A stretch of 64,000 nucleotides of DNA from Hymenopus coronatus (Eukaryota; Arthropoda; Insecta; Mantodea; Hymenopodidae), in assembly GCA_030762935.1 (NCBI GenBank), contig CM060898.1:98252781-98316780 (forward strand), given 5' to 3'. Positions 33,778 through 45,639 of the stretch are shown piece by piece. Position numbers and translations under genes: made by a program. The notes below the pieces were generated by a model. It worked only from the letters and a program-made list of their open reading frames with translations, had not been told where the DNA came from and searched no databases. Numbering within the stretch: position 1 is the first letter of the stretch; each line of letters opens with the position of its first letter.

Positions 33778-34742
33778 TTTTTTTCTTTATACGTACTATG
33801 TGCCGGTCCCCATGGCCACGCTCGCTAAAGCGTCTCGCTTTGGTGCTTCGTGGGCTGGGGATCGTGGGTTCGAGTCCCGCCTTGGGCATGGGTGTTATAT
33901 GTTTGTGCAACAAACATTAAAACCAATAAACCAGTAATCAGTAAAACCTAAGGGGGGAAATGTAAAAAGGGATACAATACCGGAGTCCTGATCAGACTCC
34001 GTTACTGTTTAAAAAAAATAAATAAATAAGTAAATAAATAAATAAAAGAAAAAAAAATGTACATAGTGTATAGAGAAGGTATTGTAATGTACCCAAAAAT
34101 TCGATACCGAGATTTCATCGGAAATACATTTTTAAGACACCCTGAATACAAAAAAAGCATTTTTAGAAAAATGTCCATGTGTGTGTCTGTGTCTATGGGC
34201 AGCATAGCTCAAAAAAGAGAAGATAATTAAATACCAAACTTGGTATTTAAGTTCAGCATCTTCCAAGGATGCGACACGAAGGTTTTCAAGAAAATCCCCT
34301 CACCCCAAACTAAAACATGGAAAAATTTTCGAAAATTTTTATTTTCTAAAAAATGGCTCTAACGATTTTGATTAATGTATCGTATATTAAAGATATATAC
34401 CCGACAAATAATATATATGTCTTGAATTTTCTGGTAATAGCCTATGAAGATTACTTTACTCTGGATGAATTTTACGGAATTATGTATAACTGATAAACCG
34501 TAAGAGATAAACAAAAACTTAGCACAAAAATTGTATAGCACATTAAAACACACAATTTATGTTATATGCATTTTTTTCGTGGAGTTGATCGTTATTTAGA
34601 TATTTCTGGTTATTGGTTTCAATCTTGAAAAGCTTAAAACTTTTTCTCATACAGGAATTTGTCAACTCGTATCCATACAAACAAAGGGACTTCAATCACA
34701 TAATAACCAGCTTTTGACTATATCTTTAACCTATGGTACTCC
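33778..34742 (+). repeat. Family A copy, forward, with SINE in its tip
   Basis: The tip (ctttatacgtactatgt, 33,785-33,801) is split by a SINE and resumes with tgtacatagtgtatagagaagg at 34,057. The body continues to ctatggtactccc (34,742), where the next forward copy starts without spacer. The B end is missing. Confidence 0.86.
33802..34056 (+). mobile_element. tRNA-derived SINE, type c
   Basis: ccggtccccatggccacgct, an A-box-like region, and B box gtgggttcgagtcccgcctt (33,867-33,886), then aataaaccagtaatcag. A palindrome-like ggagtcctgatcagactcc (33,982-34,000) precedes an (AAAT)n/A tail (34,012-34,055). It sits exactly inside a Family A tip. Relatives: 50,491-50,742 and 60,990-61,219, both reversed. 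Confidence 0.88.
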
Positions 34743-35858
34743 CTTTTTACTTTCTCTATACTCACTATGTACATAGTGAATAGAGAATGTATTACACTCC
34801 ACCAAAAAATTCGATACCGATATTTCACCGGAAATATATGTTTTAGGGTCCCCTGTATCCAAAAAAGGTCTGTGTGTGTGTGTCCGTGTGACCGTGAACA
34901 CGATAACTCAAAAACGAAAAGTCGGTAAAATATCAAACTTGGTATTTAAGTTTAGTATCTTCCAGGGATGCGACAGGAAGATTTTGAGAAAAATCCCCCC
35001 ACCCCAAACTACCCTTTACATGGAACTTTTTTCGAAAATTTTGATTTTCTCAAAAATGGCTCTAACGATTTTGATTAAAATATCGTATATTAAAGCTATT
35101 TACCTGACAAATAAAATGTATATTCTGAAATTTCTGGGAATAGCCTCTGAAGACTACTTTATTCTGGATGAATTTTTCATAACTACTAAACCGTAAGAGA
35201 TGGACAAAAGCTTAACCCATAAAACATGTAGAGCACGTTAAAACACACAATTTATGTTATATACTTTTTTTCGTGGAGTTGATCGTTTTTGAGATATTCC
35301 TTTTTATTGGTTTCAGCTTTGAAAAACATACTTTTCTCATACAGGAATTTGTCAACTCCTGTCAATACAAACAAAGGAACATCAGTCACATAGCAACCAG
35401 CTTTTGGCTTTCTCTTTAACCTAAGGTACTCCCTTATTTCGGTTCTACTTATTATAAAGCAAGAAATAAGATTATTTCTGCTAATTTTTCTCGATTAGCA
35501 TGAAATAAATAAAAGATAAGCTTATTAACAATAATAATTTACAGAGATATAGAGAAAGTCATGTGAGTGTAACACATCAGATTTTTTCCCTTCTACTTAC
35601 AATAAAGCCAGTAATAAGACCATTTCTGCTAATTGTTTCTCGAGGAGCATGAAATAAATAGAAGCATAAGCTTCTTGACAATTTGTTGCAGACATGTAGA
35701 GAAGGTCATGTGAATGGAAGACATCAGATTGTTTTCTAAATATTCATTTTTTGGGTTCAGAGGGTCTCTAAAATATATTTCCGGTGAAATCACGGTATCC
35801 AGTTTTTGGGTGCAAAACAATACCTTATCTTTACACTATGTACATGTAAAGTAAAAAA
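34743..35858 (+). repeat. Family A copy with duplicated B end and inverted arm
   Basis: Full body from tip actttctctatactcac (34,749) to a first B end (tagagaaagtcatgtg, 35,550). The last ~150 bp of the body then appear again (35,588-35,735, second B end gtagagaaggtcatgtg), followed by an inverted A arm (gtgaaatcacggtatcc to tacatgtaaagtaaaaaag). It carries a 106-codon frame (34,876-35,196) like other copies. Confidence 0.88.
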
Positions 35859-36035
35859 GAAAGCTTTCAGGAGTAAAATGATGTGATTCTTTTACAACTC
35901 ATCTTTACAAGTTTTCCATAAGCCACTTATAGGAAGTGGATTACGGTCTTTCAGGAGTCCAAATGCACAATAACCCAAGGTGCTGCATAAGATGACCACT
36001 GGAATGTTGCTGAAAGGAATAGCACTTATATCTTA

Positions 36036-36802
36036 TTTTTGCTTTCTCTAGCCCGTATGTACAACGTACTTAGTGGATAGAAAAGAAATTGTTTTCCACC
36101 GAAAAACTTGATACCGAGATTTCACCTTAAATATAGTTTTGAGATCCTCTCTGAGTCCCAAAAAAGCATTTACAGAACAAAGACCATAACATTTGTCGTC
36201 ATATTCCTTATTATTGGTTTCAAATTTATACTACTTAAATTTTCTCAAACTCTGCAAAGCGAGTCGAACCTCAATTGTTTCACATAGCGACCATATTTTA
36301 AAAGATAAAACTATCGCTTTTAGCCAAATGTATTCCCTTATTTTCCTTCTACTTACAAGAAGCAAGTAATAAGACTAATTCTGCCAACGTTTATTTTGTT
36401 TAGCAAGATGCAGATAAATAAAATAATCGTTTTTTGACTGCCTCCGTGGTCGAGTGGTCAGCGAGCTGACTTCTCATCCGGAGGTCCCGGTTCGATTCCC
36501 GGCTGGGGCGGGGAAGTTTTCTTTAGCCACAATTAGTCCCTATCCTCCACAGAGTCTGGAAGTATGTATCTGAGAGTGAATGTGTTTTTTTGTGTGTTTG
36601 AGGAAAATAAAATTATTTAAACTAAATGTAAAAACAATCTATAGACAACGAGCTGCTTCAAGTGCAAAGCCCGCGATATGACCTTAAGATTTAAAGGGGG
36701 GGGGGCTACATAAATGAAACAATAAAAAAAAAAATATTTTGTAGAATAGTTTGTGAACGGACAGTTAGGAAATGTTATGTGAACGGTACACATACGATTT
36801 TT
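36036..36802 (+). repeat. Family A copy, forward, deleted inside, with SINE
   Basis: Tip tttgctttctctagccc (36,038), ttgataccgagatttcacc; the body from the TG tract to the middle is deleted (acaaagaccataacatttgtcg). The hairpin region is followed by a SINE (36,436-36,733) and then a degraded B end (gttaggaaatgttatgtg, 36,764). Confidence 0.8.
36436..36733 (+). mobile_element. tRNA-derived SINE, type f
   Basis: tRNA-like head: gcctccgtggtcgagtggtc (A box) and cccggttcgattcccggctg (B box, 36,487-36,506). The T stem has a mismatch and the acceptor ends do not pair well, so it is a SINE head and not a tRNA gene. The body contains a G9-10 run (36,697-36,706) and an A-rich end. Confidence 0.8.
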
Positions 36803-37239
36803 TTAATCACATGACTTTTTCCTTCAGCAAAATAATTCTTCTATACGACTGATGTATCGTCAATTACTGTTTTTCGATACTTCTGCGATTGTGGGGGGGG
36901 CCAAAGAAAAGGAGGGATATTTTTAATACATACCTATGCGCTAACAAAAAAATTGAGAAGGAAAATAAGGTATAAATAACACTTAAATAGAAGGGTCATA
37001 AATATTAGGAAGTTGGCAAATATTGTAAATAATATATAATAATAGAACTTCATGTACATGTTATAAAAACCCTTTTACAGGAAAGGGCATGCTAGCAACT
37101 TGAGCAAAATTAATAAGCGAACTTTATAACGAGAGGACGAAGGATATACATAGATGGGAATTGTTATCAATTCCTGCAAATATCAGTCGCAAACAACGAT
37201 TTGAATAAAATGAGTGTGTGAGAGAGAGAGAGTTGGTGT
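36803..37239. other. Stretch with no recognised gene
   Basis: Begins with a short reverse B-end scrap (aatcacatgactttttcc). It ends in a mixed (GT)(GA) tract at 37,212-37,250. No coding motif. Confidence 0.4.
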
Positions 37240-37740
37240 GTGAGAAAGAGATGGTCCGACCTGCCTTTCAGTTTCAGAGCTTCTTGTGGGGAGCCGCCGG
37301 GAGGGGAGGGCCATCAGAGGCTCGTGAGCGGACCTAGGACGACGTCGAAGTGGTCCAACTGTAAACGAAAGAGACCTCATCCACCATGCTTTCTTCCTCG
37401 CCATCCAGATCTGTTTCCCTTCGGGTGCTCTCCCTGGGATCATTTGGTTTTTCGGAGGACTACAAAGGCTTGTGTCCTTGGGCGCCCAATTTTAATCCCA
37501 ATGTTCTTGACCAAAGTTCCTGCTAGTGGCCTTAGGGCACCTTTGTCTTTCTTCAGAAATATGTCGTGCGTCATAAAATGTTTCTTTTGATAGGGAGGCG
37601 ACAGCTTTCAATGCACATTCTTCTCTGCGTTGTCTCGAATACGAAGTGTTCCCTACTTAACCTCAGACGATTTAGGATTGCCCTCCCACTGCTGTCACGC
37701 TTATGTTTATTGTGGCATCAGCTCAGTGCCTGCAGTCTGC
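37240..37740. other. GC-rich island with overlapping open frames, unidentified
   Basis: Clearly less AT-rich than its surroundings. Open frames on both strands (116 codons forward 37,240-37,590; 86 codons reverse 37,443-37,183) overlap, and I recognise no domain in either. It could be a fragment of an unidentified mobile element or of a host exon. Confidence 0.35.
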
Positions 37741-37859
37741 TGGGTTAGTCTGAGGCAAGGATTACTCCTTAATGGCTTCAAAATTCGCTAATTTGTAACA
37801 GGACTTTCCAATACGGTTACCACCTTTCAGTGAGAATGAAAAGCTGCAAACAAACAGAC

Positions 37860-38735
37860 CTTACTATAAGTAAGGGGCTGTGTGCGGGCCGTGTATGACA
37901 AAAATAAAGCCCCATCTGAAGTTCAAAGAGAAAAAAAAAAAAAGTAAAAAGGCACAATCAGCCAAGATGAGGGCAGTTGTGACTCAACAAAACCCACCAA
38001 CAGAAATAAGCATTCCAGCCGTATTGGAACATCTAAATAATACAATTTGGGTCTGGAACGGCGCCATAAAACAATTGAACATGCCTCGAAAGAGCGGAAC
38101 ATTAGATAACGTTCCAGCAACACAAAGAAATTCTATGAACAACAACTGGTGGGTAAAAGTGGTTTCTTTAGATGAAACGTGAGCTTATCTATGATACAAA
38201 CACACCACGGGAAACATATTATCAAGTGGCGTAAAAGGGCCGCTCCAGCTTCATTCGAGAGAACAAGGAAAAGTTTTCCAAGGAATTCATGGTGATTGCA
38301 GTTTACAGCTCTCGGGGTAAACTTTGTATTCACAGAGTTGCCAACAGTGTAAAGTAGTATGTGTTCAACTAACAAAGGAATATTATTGACTCAATTTTAT
38401 TGAAGGTTATATGACGTCAAATGTTTGGATCCACATGGATAAAGCATCCAGCCACATTTCTTGACTTTCAAGCAGTACTACCATCAGAAAGCTGCGGAAA
38501 CTGGTGTCGGCGTAATATCATTTAAAAATATCCCTGTGAAGACATCAGATGCTTCACAAATGCTTTTTGTCAATTTGGTCTACTGAAACACCGCCTTCTT
38601 GACGTTCCACCACAATTCTAGGTCTTTGAAAAGTCTGCCATCCTCCTTCCTGCGCTTAGTCGCAGTTTTCTAACACAAATTGTGTTGCAGAGCCATAGTT
38701 AAAGCCCATGAACGTCACAGTGAACACAGTAGGCA
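37860..38735 (+). pseudogene. Tc1/mariner-like transposase remnant
   Basis: WIHMDKASSHIS (38,426 on) is the second catalytic Asp motif of a Tc1-like family (H-x-D-K-A-S-S-H-T). It is followed in another frame by YYHQKAAETGVGVISFKNIP and VKTSDASQM (third acidic motif region), then FCQFGLLKHRL in a third frame, then CRAIVKAHERHSEHS (38,686-38,730), the usual end. The upstream open frame (37,880-38,182) may be its diverged N-terminal half but shows no clear HTH. Several frameshifts and stops make it inactive. Confidence 0.8.
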
Positions 38736-38757
38736 GTGACGAAAGGGATATCGCAAT

Positions 38758-39653
38758 GAAAAAAATATCTGATGTGTTACACTTACATGCTGTCTCTAGG
38801 TGCTCTACACATAAACTTCTTACAATATATTTTACTATCTTCTACACCTGCTAATCGAGATAAACATTAGCAGAATGCTCTTATTACCTAGTTCCTTATA
38901 AGTAGAAATGAACTAAAGGAATGCGCTATGCTAAAGTGATAGTCAAATGTTTTAAAGGCTATCGTTATGCGATTATCATTGCAAATCGTTTCTTTGCTTG
39001 CCCAGGCGTATAACAAAAGAAAGACGGACACTTCCTGCCTGAGAAAAGTATAAGTACTTTACAATTGAAACCATTAACAAGGAATATTTCGGAAACGGTT
39101 ACCTCTACAACAAAAACGTAAGGGACATTAATTGTGTGTTTTGTCGAGATCTAAATTCTTTGTGCAGTAAGTTTTTGTCTATCTCTTACGGTTTAGCAGT
39201 TAAGAAAAATTCGGCAAAATTCATCTAGAATAAAGAGCTATTTAGAGGCCATTCCCAGAAATTTCAAGATATACATTTTATTTGAGATATAAATATCTTT
39301 AATGCACAGCATTTTAATTAACATCGTTAGAGCCATTGTTAAGAAAATAAAAATTTTCGAAAATTTTTCCATGTAAAGGGTTATTTTTGATGGGGGGATT
39401 TTCTTGAAAATCTTCGTGTCGCATCCTTGGAAGATATTTAAATACCAAGTTTTGTATTTTAGCGACTTTTCATATTTGAGTTATCATGTTCACAGATACA
39501 CGGACACACACACTACCTTTTTTCAAAAATGATTTTTTTGGATACAGGGGACCCTAAAAAGTGTATTTCCGGTGAAATATTGACATCGAATTTTGGGTGG
39601 AATACAATACCTCTCTATGCAGTACATAGTACATGCGGGCTAGAGAAGGTAAT
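38758..39653 (-). repeat. Family A copy, reverse, near full length
   Basis: Reverse B end (atctgatgtgttacac), hairpin (tgctaatcgagataaacattagca, 38,850 region), cttcgtgtcgcatccttgg, cggtgaaatattgacatcg, and tip variant gcgggctagagaaggtaa (39,636-39,653). Confidence 0.9.
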
Positions 39654-40515
39654 AAGTAATAATCTGATGTGCTCCATTCACATGACTTTCTCTATATCTC
39701 TGTAAATTATTATTGTTAATAAGCTTATCTTTTATTTATATCATGCTAATAGAGAAAAATTAGCAGAAATAGTCTTATTTCTAGCTTTATTGTAAGTACA
39801 AGGGAAATAAGGGAGTACCATAGGTAAAAGGGAAAGCCAAAAGCTGGTTGCTATGTGACTGATGTTCCTTTGTTTGTATGGACAGGAGTTTACAAATTCC
39901 TGTATGAGAAAAGTGTCACTTTTTCAAAGCTGAAACCAAGAAAAAGAAATATCTCAAAAACGATCAACTCTACGAAAAAAAATGTATATAACATAAATTG
40001 TGTGTTTTAATGTGATCTACATTTTTTGTGGGTTAAGTTTTTGTCCATCTCTTACCGTTTAGTAGTTATGAAAAATTCATCCAGAATAAAGTAGTCTTCA
40101 GAGGCTATTCCCAGAAAATTCAAAATATACGTTTTATTTGTCAGATAAAATAACTTTAATATACGATATTTTAATCAAAATCGTTAGAGCCATTTTTGAG
40201 AAAATCTACATTTTCGAAAAAAGTTCCATGTAAAGGGTAGTTTGGGATGGGGGGATTTTTCTCAAAATTTTCGTGTCGCATCCCTGGAAGATACTAAACT
40301 TAAATACCGAGTTTGGTATTTTACCGACTTTTCGTTTTTGAGTTATCGTGTTCAGAGACACACGGACACACAGACCTTTTTCTCAAAATACTTTTTTTGG
40401 ATACAGGGGACCCTAAAATATATATTTTCGGTGAAATCTCGGTATCGAATTTTTTGGTGGAGTGCAATGCATTCTCTATTCACTATGTACATAGTGAGTA
40501 TAGAGAAAGTAAAAA
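39654..40515 (-). repeat. Family A copy, reverse, directly after the previous one
   Basis: Starts with aatctgatgtgctccattc only a few bases after the previous tip, giving a head-to-tail pair. Well preserved to the tip gtatagagaaagtaaaaat (40,498-40,515). It carries the recurrent 86-96-codon open frames over its A half. Confidence 0.92.
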
Positions 40516-41090
40516 TATCCGAGCTCAGGTGAGACAATCTTTCGTATATGCAGTATTATCTATAATTTGTTAATTTGCTAACGATGTACTCTTTATTAGT
40601 TTTACAATAATGTTGGCATTAAATGGGTAATTATATACCATTTCGATTAACTATCGCTTTACTGATTATGCCTGTTATTCTTTATGGTTTGATTAATTAA
40701 TTCATGTTCATTTATTTCTGGATTGAAAGGCACATTATAAATATTAGTCTAAGTTCCTTTTACATCCCCTGTAGTAATTATATAAAGAGATGTTCTGTCA
40801 ACGTACACTACGCAAGATTTAATACAGCAAAGCACCATCACAGTTGGTTTAATCATTGGAGTTTATGTTTAAGCTCTAATTACAGTAAATATGCGTTAAC
40901 GGCCTGATGAATGTGATTATACCAAGAAATGGCGCTAATGTTTTAAAATTAATACCCCCCGGGAATGTATCAGTAATTCTGTAATGTAAGTTGAATGCAA
41001 ACAGTAAACGTATTTTACTACATTGGTACTCCAGGAAAATATATACATCATAATTAAACTGTTTGTTCCATAGTACCCTGAAATTGATTA
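40516..41090. other. AT-rich stretch with no recognised gene
   Basis: Open frames of 67 and 98 codons show no recognisable motif. No repeat family seen. Confidence 0.4.
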
Positions 41091-42030
41091 TTTGCTGTAC
41101 ACGTACAATATACACAGTGTATAGAGAACGTATTGTGGTCCCCCTGAATAAAAAAAATGTGATGTGTACCATTCACATGACTTTCTCTATATCCCAGCAA
41201 CAAATTATTCTTAAAAAGCTTATACTTCTATTTACTTTATGCTAATCAGAAAAAAATTAGCAGAAATAGTTTTATTACTTGCTTCCTTTTAAGTAGAAGC
41301 GAAATAAGGGACCACCATAGGTTAAAGTGATAGTCAAAAGCTGGTTGCTATGTCAATGAAGTTCCTTTGTTTATATGGATAGGAGTTGACAAGTTCCTGT
41401 ATGTGAAAATTAAAGTTTTTCATAGCAGAAACCAAAAATAAGGAATGTCTCAAAAACGACGAACTCCACGAAAAAATATATATATCATAAAAATTGTGTA
41501 CTTTAACGTGCTCTACATTTCTTGTGTATTAAGTTTTTGTCCATCTCTTACGGTTTAGCAGTTATTCAAAGTTCAGTAAAATGCATCCAGAATAAACTAC
41601 TCTTCAGAGGCTATTCCCAGAAAATTCAAGATATACATTTTATTTTTCAGGTAAATATCTTTTCTATACAACATTTTAATCAAAATCGTTAGAGCCATTT
41701 TTGAGAAAATCAAAATTTTCGAAAAAAAGTTCCATGTAAAGGGTAGTTTGGGGTGTGGGATTATTCTCAAAATCTTCGTGTCGCATCCCTGGAAGATACT
41801 AAACTTAAATACCAAGTTTAGTATTTTACCGACCTTTCGTTTTTGAGTTATCGTGTTCACAAACACACGGACACACACATACGGAACTTTTTCTGAAAAT
41901 GCTTTTTTCTTTGGATATAAGGGACCCTAAAACGTATATTTCCAGTGAAATCTCGGTATCGAATCTTTTGGTGGAGTGCAATACATTCTCTATACACTAT
42001 GTACATAGTACGTATAGAGAAAGTAAAAAA
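41091..42030 (-). repeat. Family A copy, reverse, with both arms
   Basis: A shortened forward A arm (tacacgtacaatatacacag, 41,098-41,152) is joined to the reverse B end (gatgtgtaccattcacatg, 41,161). The body runs to the other tip, cgtatagagaaagtaaaa (42,011-42,028). This is the mirror form of the two-armed copies at 19.0 and 30.7 kb. Confidence 0.9.
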
Positions 42031-42042
42031 CATTTGAAAAGG

Positions 42043-43998
42043 TCACACAGCATAGCTCAAAAACGAAAAGACCATTAAAAACCAACCTTGATATTTAAGT
42101 TTCTTATCTTCTAAGGATATGACACGAAGATTTCCAAGAAAATCCTTCCATTCCAAACTATACTTTACGTGGAAAAAAAATCGAAAATTTTGATTTTCTC
42201 AAAAATTGCTCTAACGATTTTGATTAAAATCTCTTATACATAAGACATTTACACGCCAAATAAAATGTATATCCAGAATTTTCTGGGAATAGCCTCAAAA
42301 CACCTCTTTATTCTGGATGAGTTTTATTGTACTTTGCATTACTGGTAAACCATAAGAGACAAAATCTTACTATACAAAAATAAAATTGTAGATAACGATA
42401 AAACACACAATTTATGTCATATACATTTTTTTCGTGGAGTTGATCGTTTTTCACATATTCCTTGTTATTGGTTTCAGCTTTAAAACAAGCTTATACTTTT
42501 CTTATTCAGGAATTTGTCAACTCCTGTCCATACAAATAAACGAACTTCAGTCATATAGCAACCAGCTTTTGACTATCACTTTAACATATGGTACTGCCAT
42601 AATTCGCTTCTAGTTACAAGGAAGCTAGTAAGAGTATTTCTGCTAACTTTTCTCGATTAGCGTGAAGTAAAAAGAAGAATAATTTGTGTCAGAGATGCAG
42701 GGAAAGTCATGTGGATGTTTTAGAAAAATGTCCGTGTATGCGTGTGTGTCTGTCTGTCAGTGCGTGTCTGTGGGCATTATAGCTCAAAAACAAAAAGTCC
42801 GTTATACATAAAACTTGGCATTTAAGTTCAGTGTTTTCCAAGAATGTGACACGAAGATTTTCAAGAAAATCACCCCACTTCCAACTACCTATACATGGAA
42901 AAAATACAAAACGTTGAACTTTCTCAAACTTGGCAAACGATTTAGATTAAAATATCGTATATTAAAGATATTGACATGACAAAATGTATATTTTGAATTT
43001 TTGGGATTAGTCACTGAAGAAATCTTTATTTTAGATGAATTTTATGGAATTATATATAGCTGGTAAACCGTAATAGATAGACAACTTGCTTAGTAAAAAG
43101 TCTAAAGCTCGTTAAAACACACTATTTGTTATATGCAAGTACTATGTACACACTAAATAGAGAAGGTACTGCATTCTGCCCAAAAATTTGATAGCGAGAT
43201 TTCATCGGAAATACACGTTTTAGGGTCCTCTGTATTAAAATAAAAGCATTTAGAGAAACATTTCCATATGTGTGTGTGTGTGACCGAGCTTTCGTGAACA
43301 CGATAACTAAAAACCGAAGCCTTCGTAAAGTACCAATGGTATTTAAGTTTACTATATTCCAAGAATGTGACACGAAGGTTTTGTGGAAAATAATGCCACC
43401 CCAAACCACTCTTTATCTGGACAAAATTTAGACATTTCGGAATTTCTAAAAAATAGCTAACAAATTTGATTAAAATACTCTAGGTTATTAAGGACATTTA
43501 CATGGAAAATAAAATGTATGTGTTTCATTTTATGGGAATATCCTCTAAAGGCCTCTTTATATTAGATGAATTTTTCTGAATTTTACATTACTGGTAAACC
43601 GTGAGACAAAAACTTACTACAGAAGAAAATGTAGATATTTTTAAAACAGACAATTTATGTCATATATTTTTGGGCAGTTGATAGTTTTTTTTTTTAGATA
43701 TTCCTTGTGATTGGTTTCAGTTTTAAGGCACTTAAAACATTTTATACGGGAATTTGTGAACTAGCAATTCATAGAAATGCACTTCAAGCACATGGCAATC
43801 GGGTTTTAAAGGATTTGACTATCGCTTTAGCCTATGTATTCCCTTGTGCTCCTCCTAATCACAAGGAAGCAGGTAATAAGACCATTACTGCTTATATCTA
43901 TCTCTATTATAATGTAGTAGATAGAAGAATAAGCGTTTTAATAATAGTTTATTACAGATATGTAGAGAAAGTCATGCGAATGGAACATATCTAATTTG
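42043..43998 (+). repeat. Chain of three head-to-tail Family A copies
   Basis: Copy 1 (42,043-42,717) lacks its A arm and ends at a B end (ggaaagtcatgtgg). Copy 2 (42,718-43,130) starts in the A arm at tgttttagaaaaatgtcc and breaks off in the cacactatttg block. Copy 3 (43,131-43,998) starts in the tip palindrome (agtactatgtacac) and runs to a B end (gtagagaaagtcatgcg). All junctions are inside the element and there is no spacer. Confidence 0.87.
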
Positions 43999-44021
43999 TA
44001 CATTTGTCCCGATAACAACTG

Positions 44022-44275
44022 TGACCTTTAGGGGTTAGTAGATTAACTGATTTAATCTGGTTGCTCATGTCGCACGATGAATAAAACTGGTGAAATGATG
44101 ATCAGCTAATCTCGGGGTCCATGGAGCAGCTTCAAGTTACTCGATATTCATCATCTCAGGATAAGGGAAAACCCCGAAAAAAGCCTTCTCCGGGTAACCC
44201 AGCGAGACACAAACTCGCAACCTCTTGAATGCAGACATGCAAACACGTTATCCCCCCCCCCCCCCGCTATTGATG
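44022..44275 (-). mobile_element. tRNA-derived SINE, type a
   Basis: Same body as the 641-892 copy: ggataagggaaaaccccg (44,159-44,176), then an imperfect B-box complement (cgagacacaaactcgcaacc). A C13-14 run (44,254-44,267) sits where the tRNA-like head should start, so the head is damaged. Confidence 0.75.
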
Positions 44276-44633
44276 CAATTCACTATGATGTTTAACTTTC
44301 GATTTCAGCATACCAGTTTGTACTGACGAATAAACGGCGCTCTTATAAACCAGAAAGTTGTAATAACCTGAACTATAGCAAAATCTAAAAGTTTTTTCAA
44401 CTATTAAATAACATCATTAAAGTTCTCACTAATGTGTGTTGACAGAAAACGACAAAGTATAATAAAAATAGAACATAATTAGAGCAATAAGGCACTTATA
44501 GAAGATTACAAAAAGAATAAAATGGAGAGTTATAAAGAAACACAAAAACGACACGTATAACAAATATACAAATGAAAAGCAGTAAGTTTAGAATACAAAA
44601 GATTTGATGATTGTAATAATATTGATGCATTAA
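44276..44633. other. AT-rich stretch with no recognised gene
   Basis: A-rich; no motif recognised. Confidence 0.4.
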
Positions 44634-45385
44634 TTTTTACTTTCTCTAGCACATGTATATGTACATAGTGGATCGAGAAGGTATCGCATTCCACCCAAAA
44701 ATTTTATACCAAGTTTTCACTAGAAATACAAGTTTTGAAACACCCTGAATCCAAAAAAAAATGCATTTTTAGAAATATGTCTGTGTGTGTTTGTATGTCT
44801 GTTTGGAAAAGCGCAGCTCAAAAACGAAAATTCGGTTAAATTCCAAACTTGGAACATTTTTCTAAAGCATTAATTTTCTCAATTTTTATTAAGATGCAAT
44901 ATGTTTAAGATATTTTCACGACACAAAATTTATATTCTGAACTCTCTGAAGTCCTGTTCATTCTGAATGACTTTTGTATAATTTTGCGTAACTGTTAAAC
45001 TGATAGAAAAAAGCTTATTGCACAAAGATGTACAATTCATTTAAACACACAATTTATGTCATATTCATTTTTTTTTTCGCCTGGAGTTGACAATTTTCGA
45101 CATATTCCTTTTTATTGGCTTTAGCTTTAAAAATACTTAAACTTTTCTCATACTGGAATTTGACAACTCTTTGCAATGCAAAGAAACGCTGGACCTCCCA
45201 TTCTAAAACTACTGTAACAACGTATTGCTAAAAAGTTTATTTTTCTACTTTATGTAACTTCGATAAACATTAGAGAAAATTATCAAATTACTTGATTTCT
45301 TGTAATTAGAAAGAAAATAAGGCTAAAACGATAATCAAGTCCTTTAAGAACTGGTTGACATGTGTTTGAAATACGTTCCATGTGT
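44634..45385. repeat. Family A forward and reverse fragments, tail to tail
   Basis: Forward part 44,634-45,199 (tip tttttactttctctagcac, ttttataccaagttttcac, deleted middle, ggaatttgacaactc). At about 45,200 the sequence turns into a reverse fragment (gtaacaacgtattgctaaa, then the hairpin block) ending near 45,385. Confidence 0.8.
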
Positions 45386-45639
45386 TTATTACGCAATATA
45401 CTATGACTAAACTTGGGTCTTTCAAAGTCAATCTAAACAGTCTTTAGAGAAATCCTAGAAGTTCTGCAACTGAATTTTAACGAACTAAGTTTAAGGGTTA
45501 TTTTAGTTTGTTATTGCATATTTAAACCCATACGTTTTCAATGATTTAGTGCATATTAAATGCTCATTTTCAATGTATTGGTGCACATCTAAGTGCACAT
45601 TTCCATATGTGCATATATGAATCCTCAGTCTAATCATTA
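45386..45639. other. Stretch with no recognised gene
   Basis: Contains imperfect repeats of tgcatattaaatgctc / tgcacatctaagtgcac type (45,550-45,610); otherwise nothing recognised. Confidence 0.35.

Noticed and set aside
36436..36510. True tRNA gene (good A and B boxes)
   Set aside because: T stem has a mismatch, the acceptor ends pair poorly, and a SINE-like body follows. The same holds for the heads at 22,348, 33,802, 59,885 and others.
40242..40573. 86-96-codon frames as conserved antisense genes
   Set aside because: They overlap each other in different frames over the Family A arm; retained only as a question about the recurrent frame in the family.
42043..43998. CRISPR array or satellite
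   Set aside because: Repeat units are long, truncated and diverged, with no short repeats or unique spacers; a eukaryotic transposon chain explains it.
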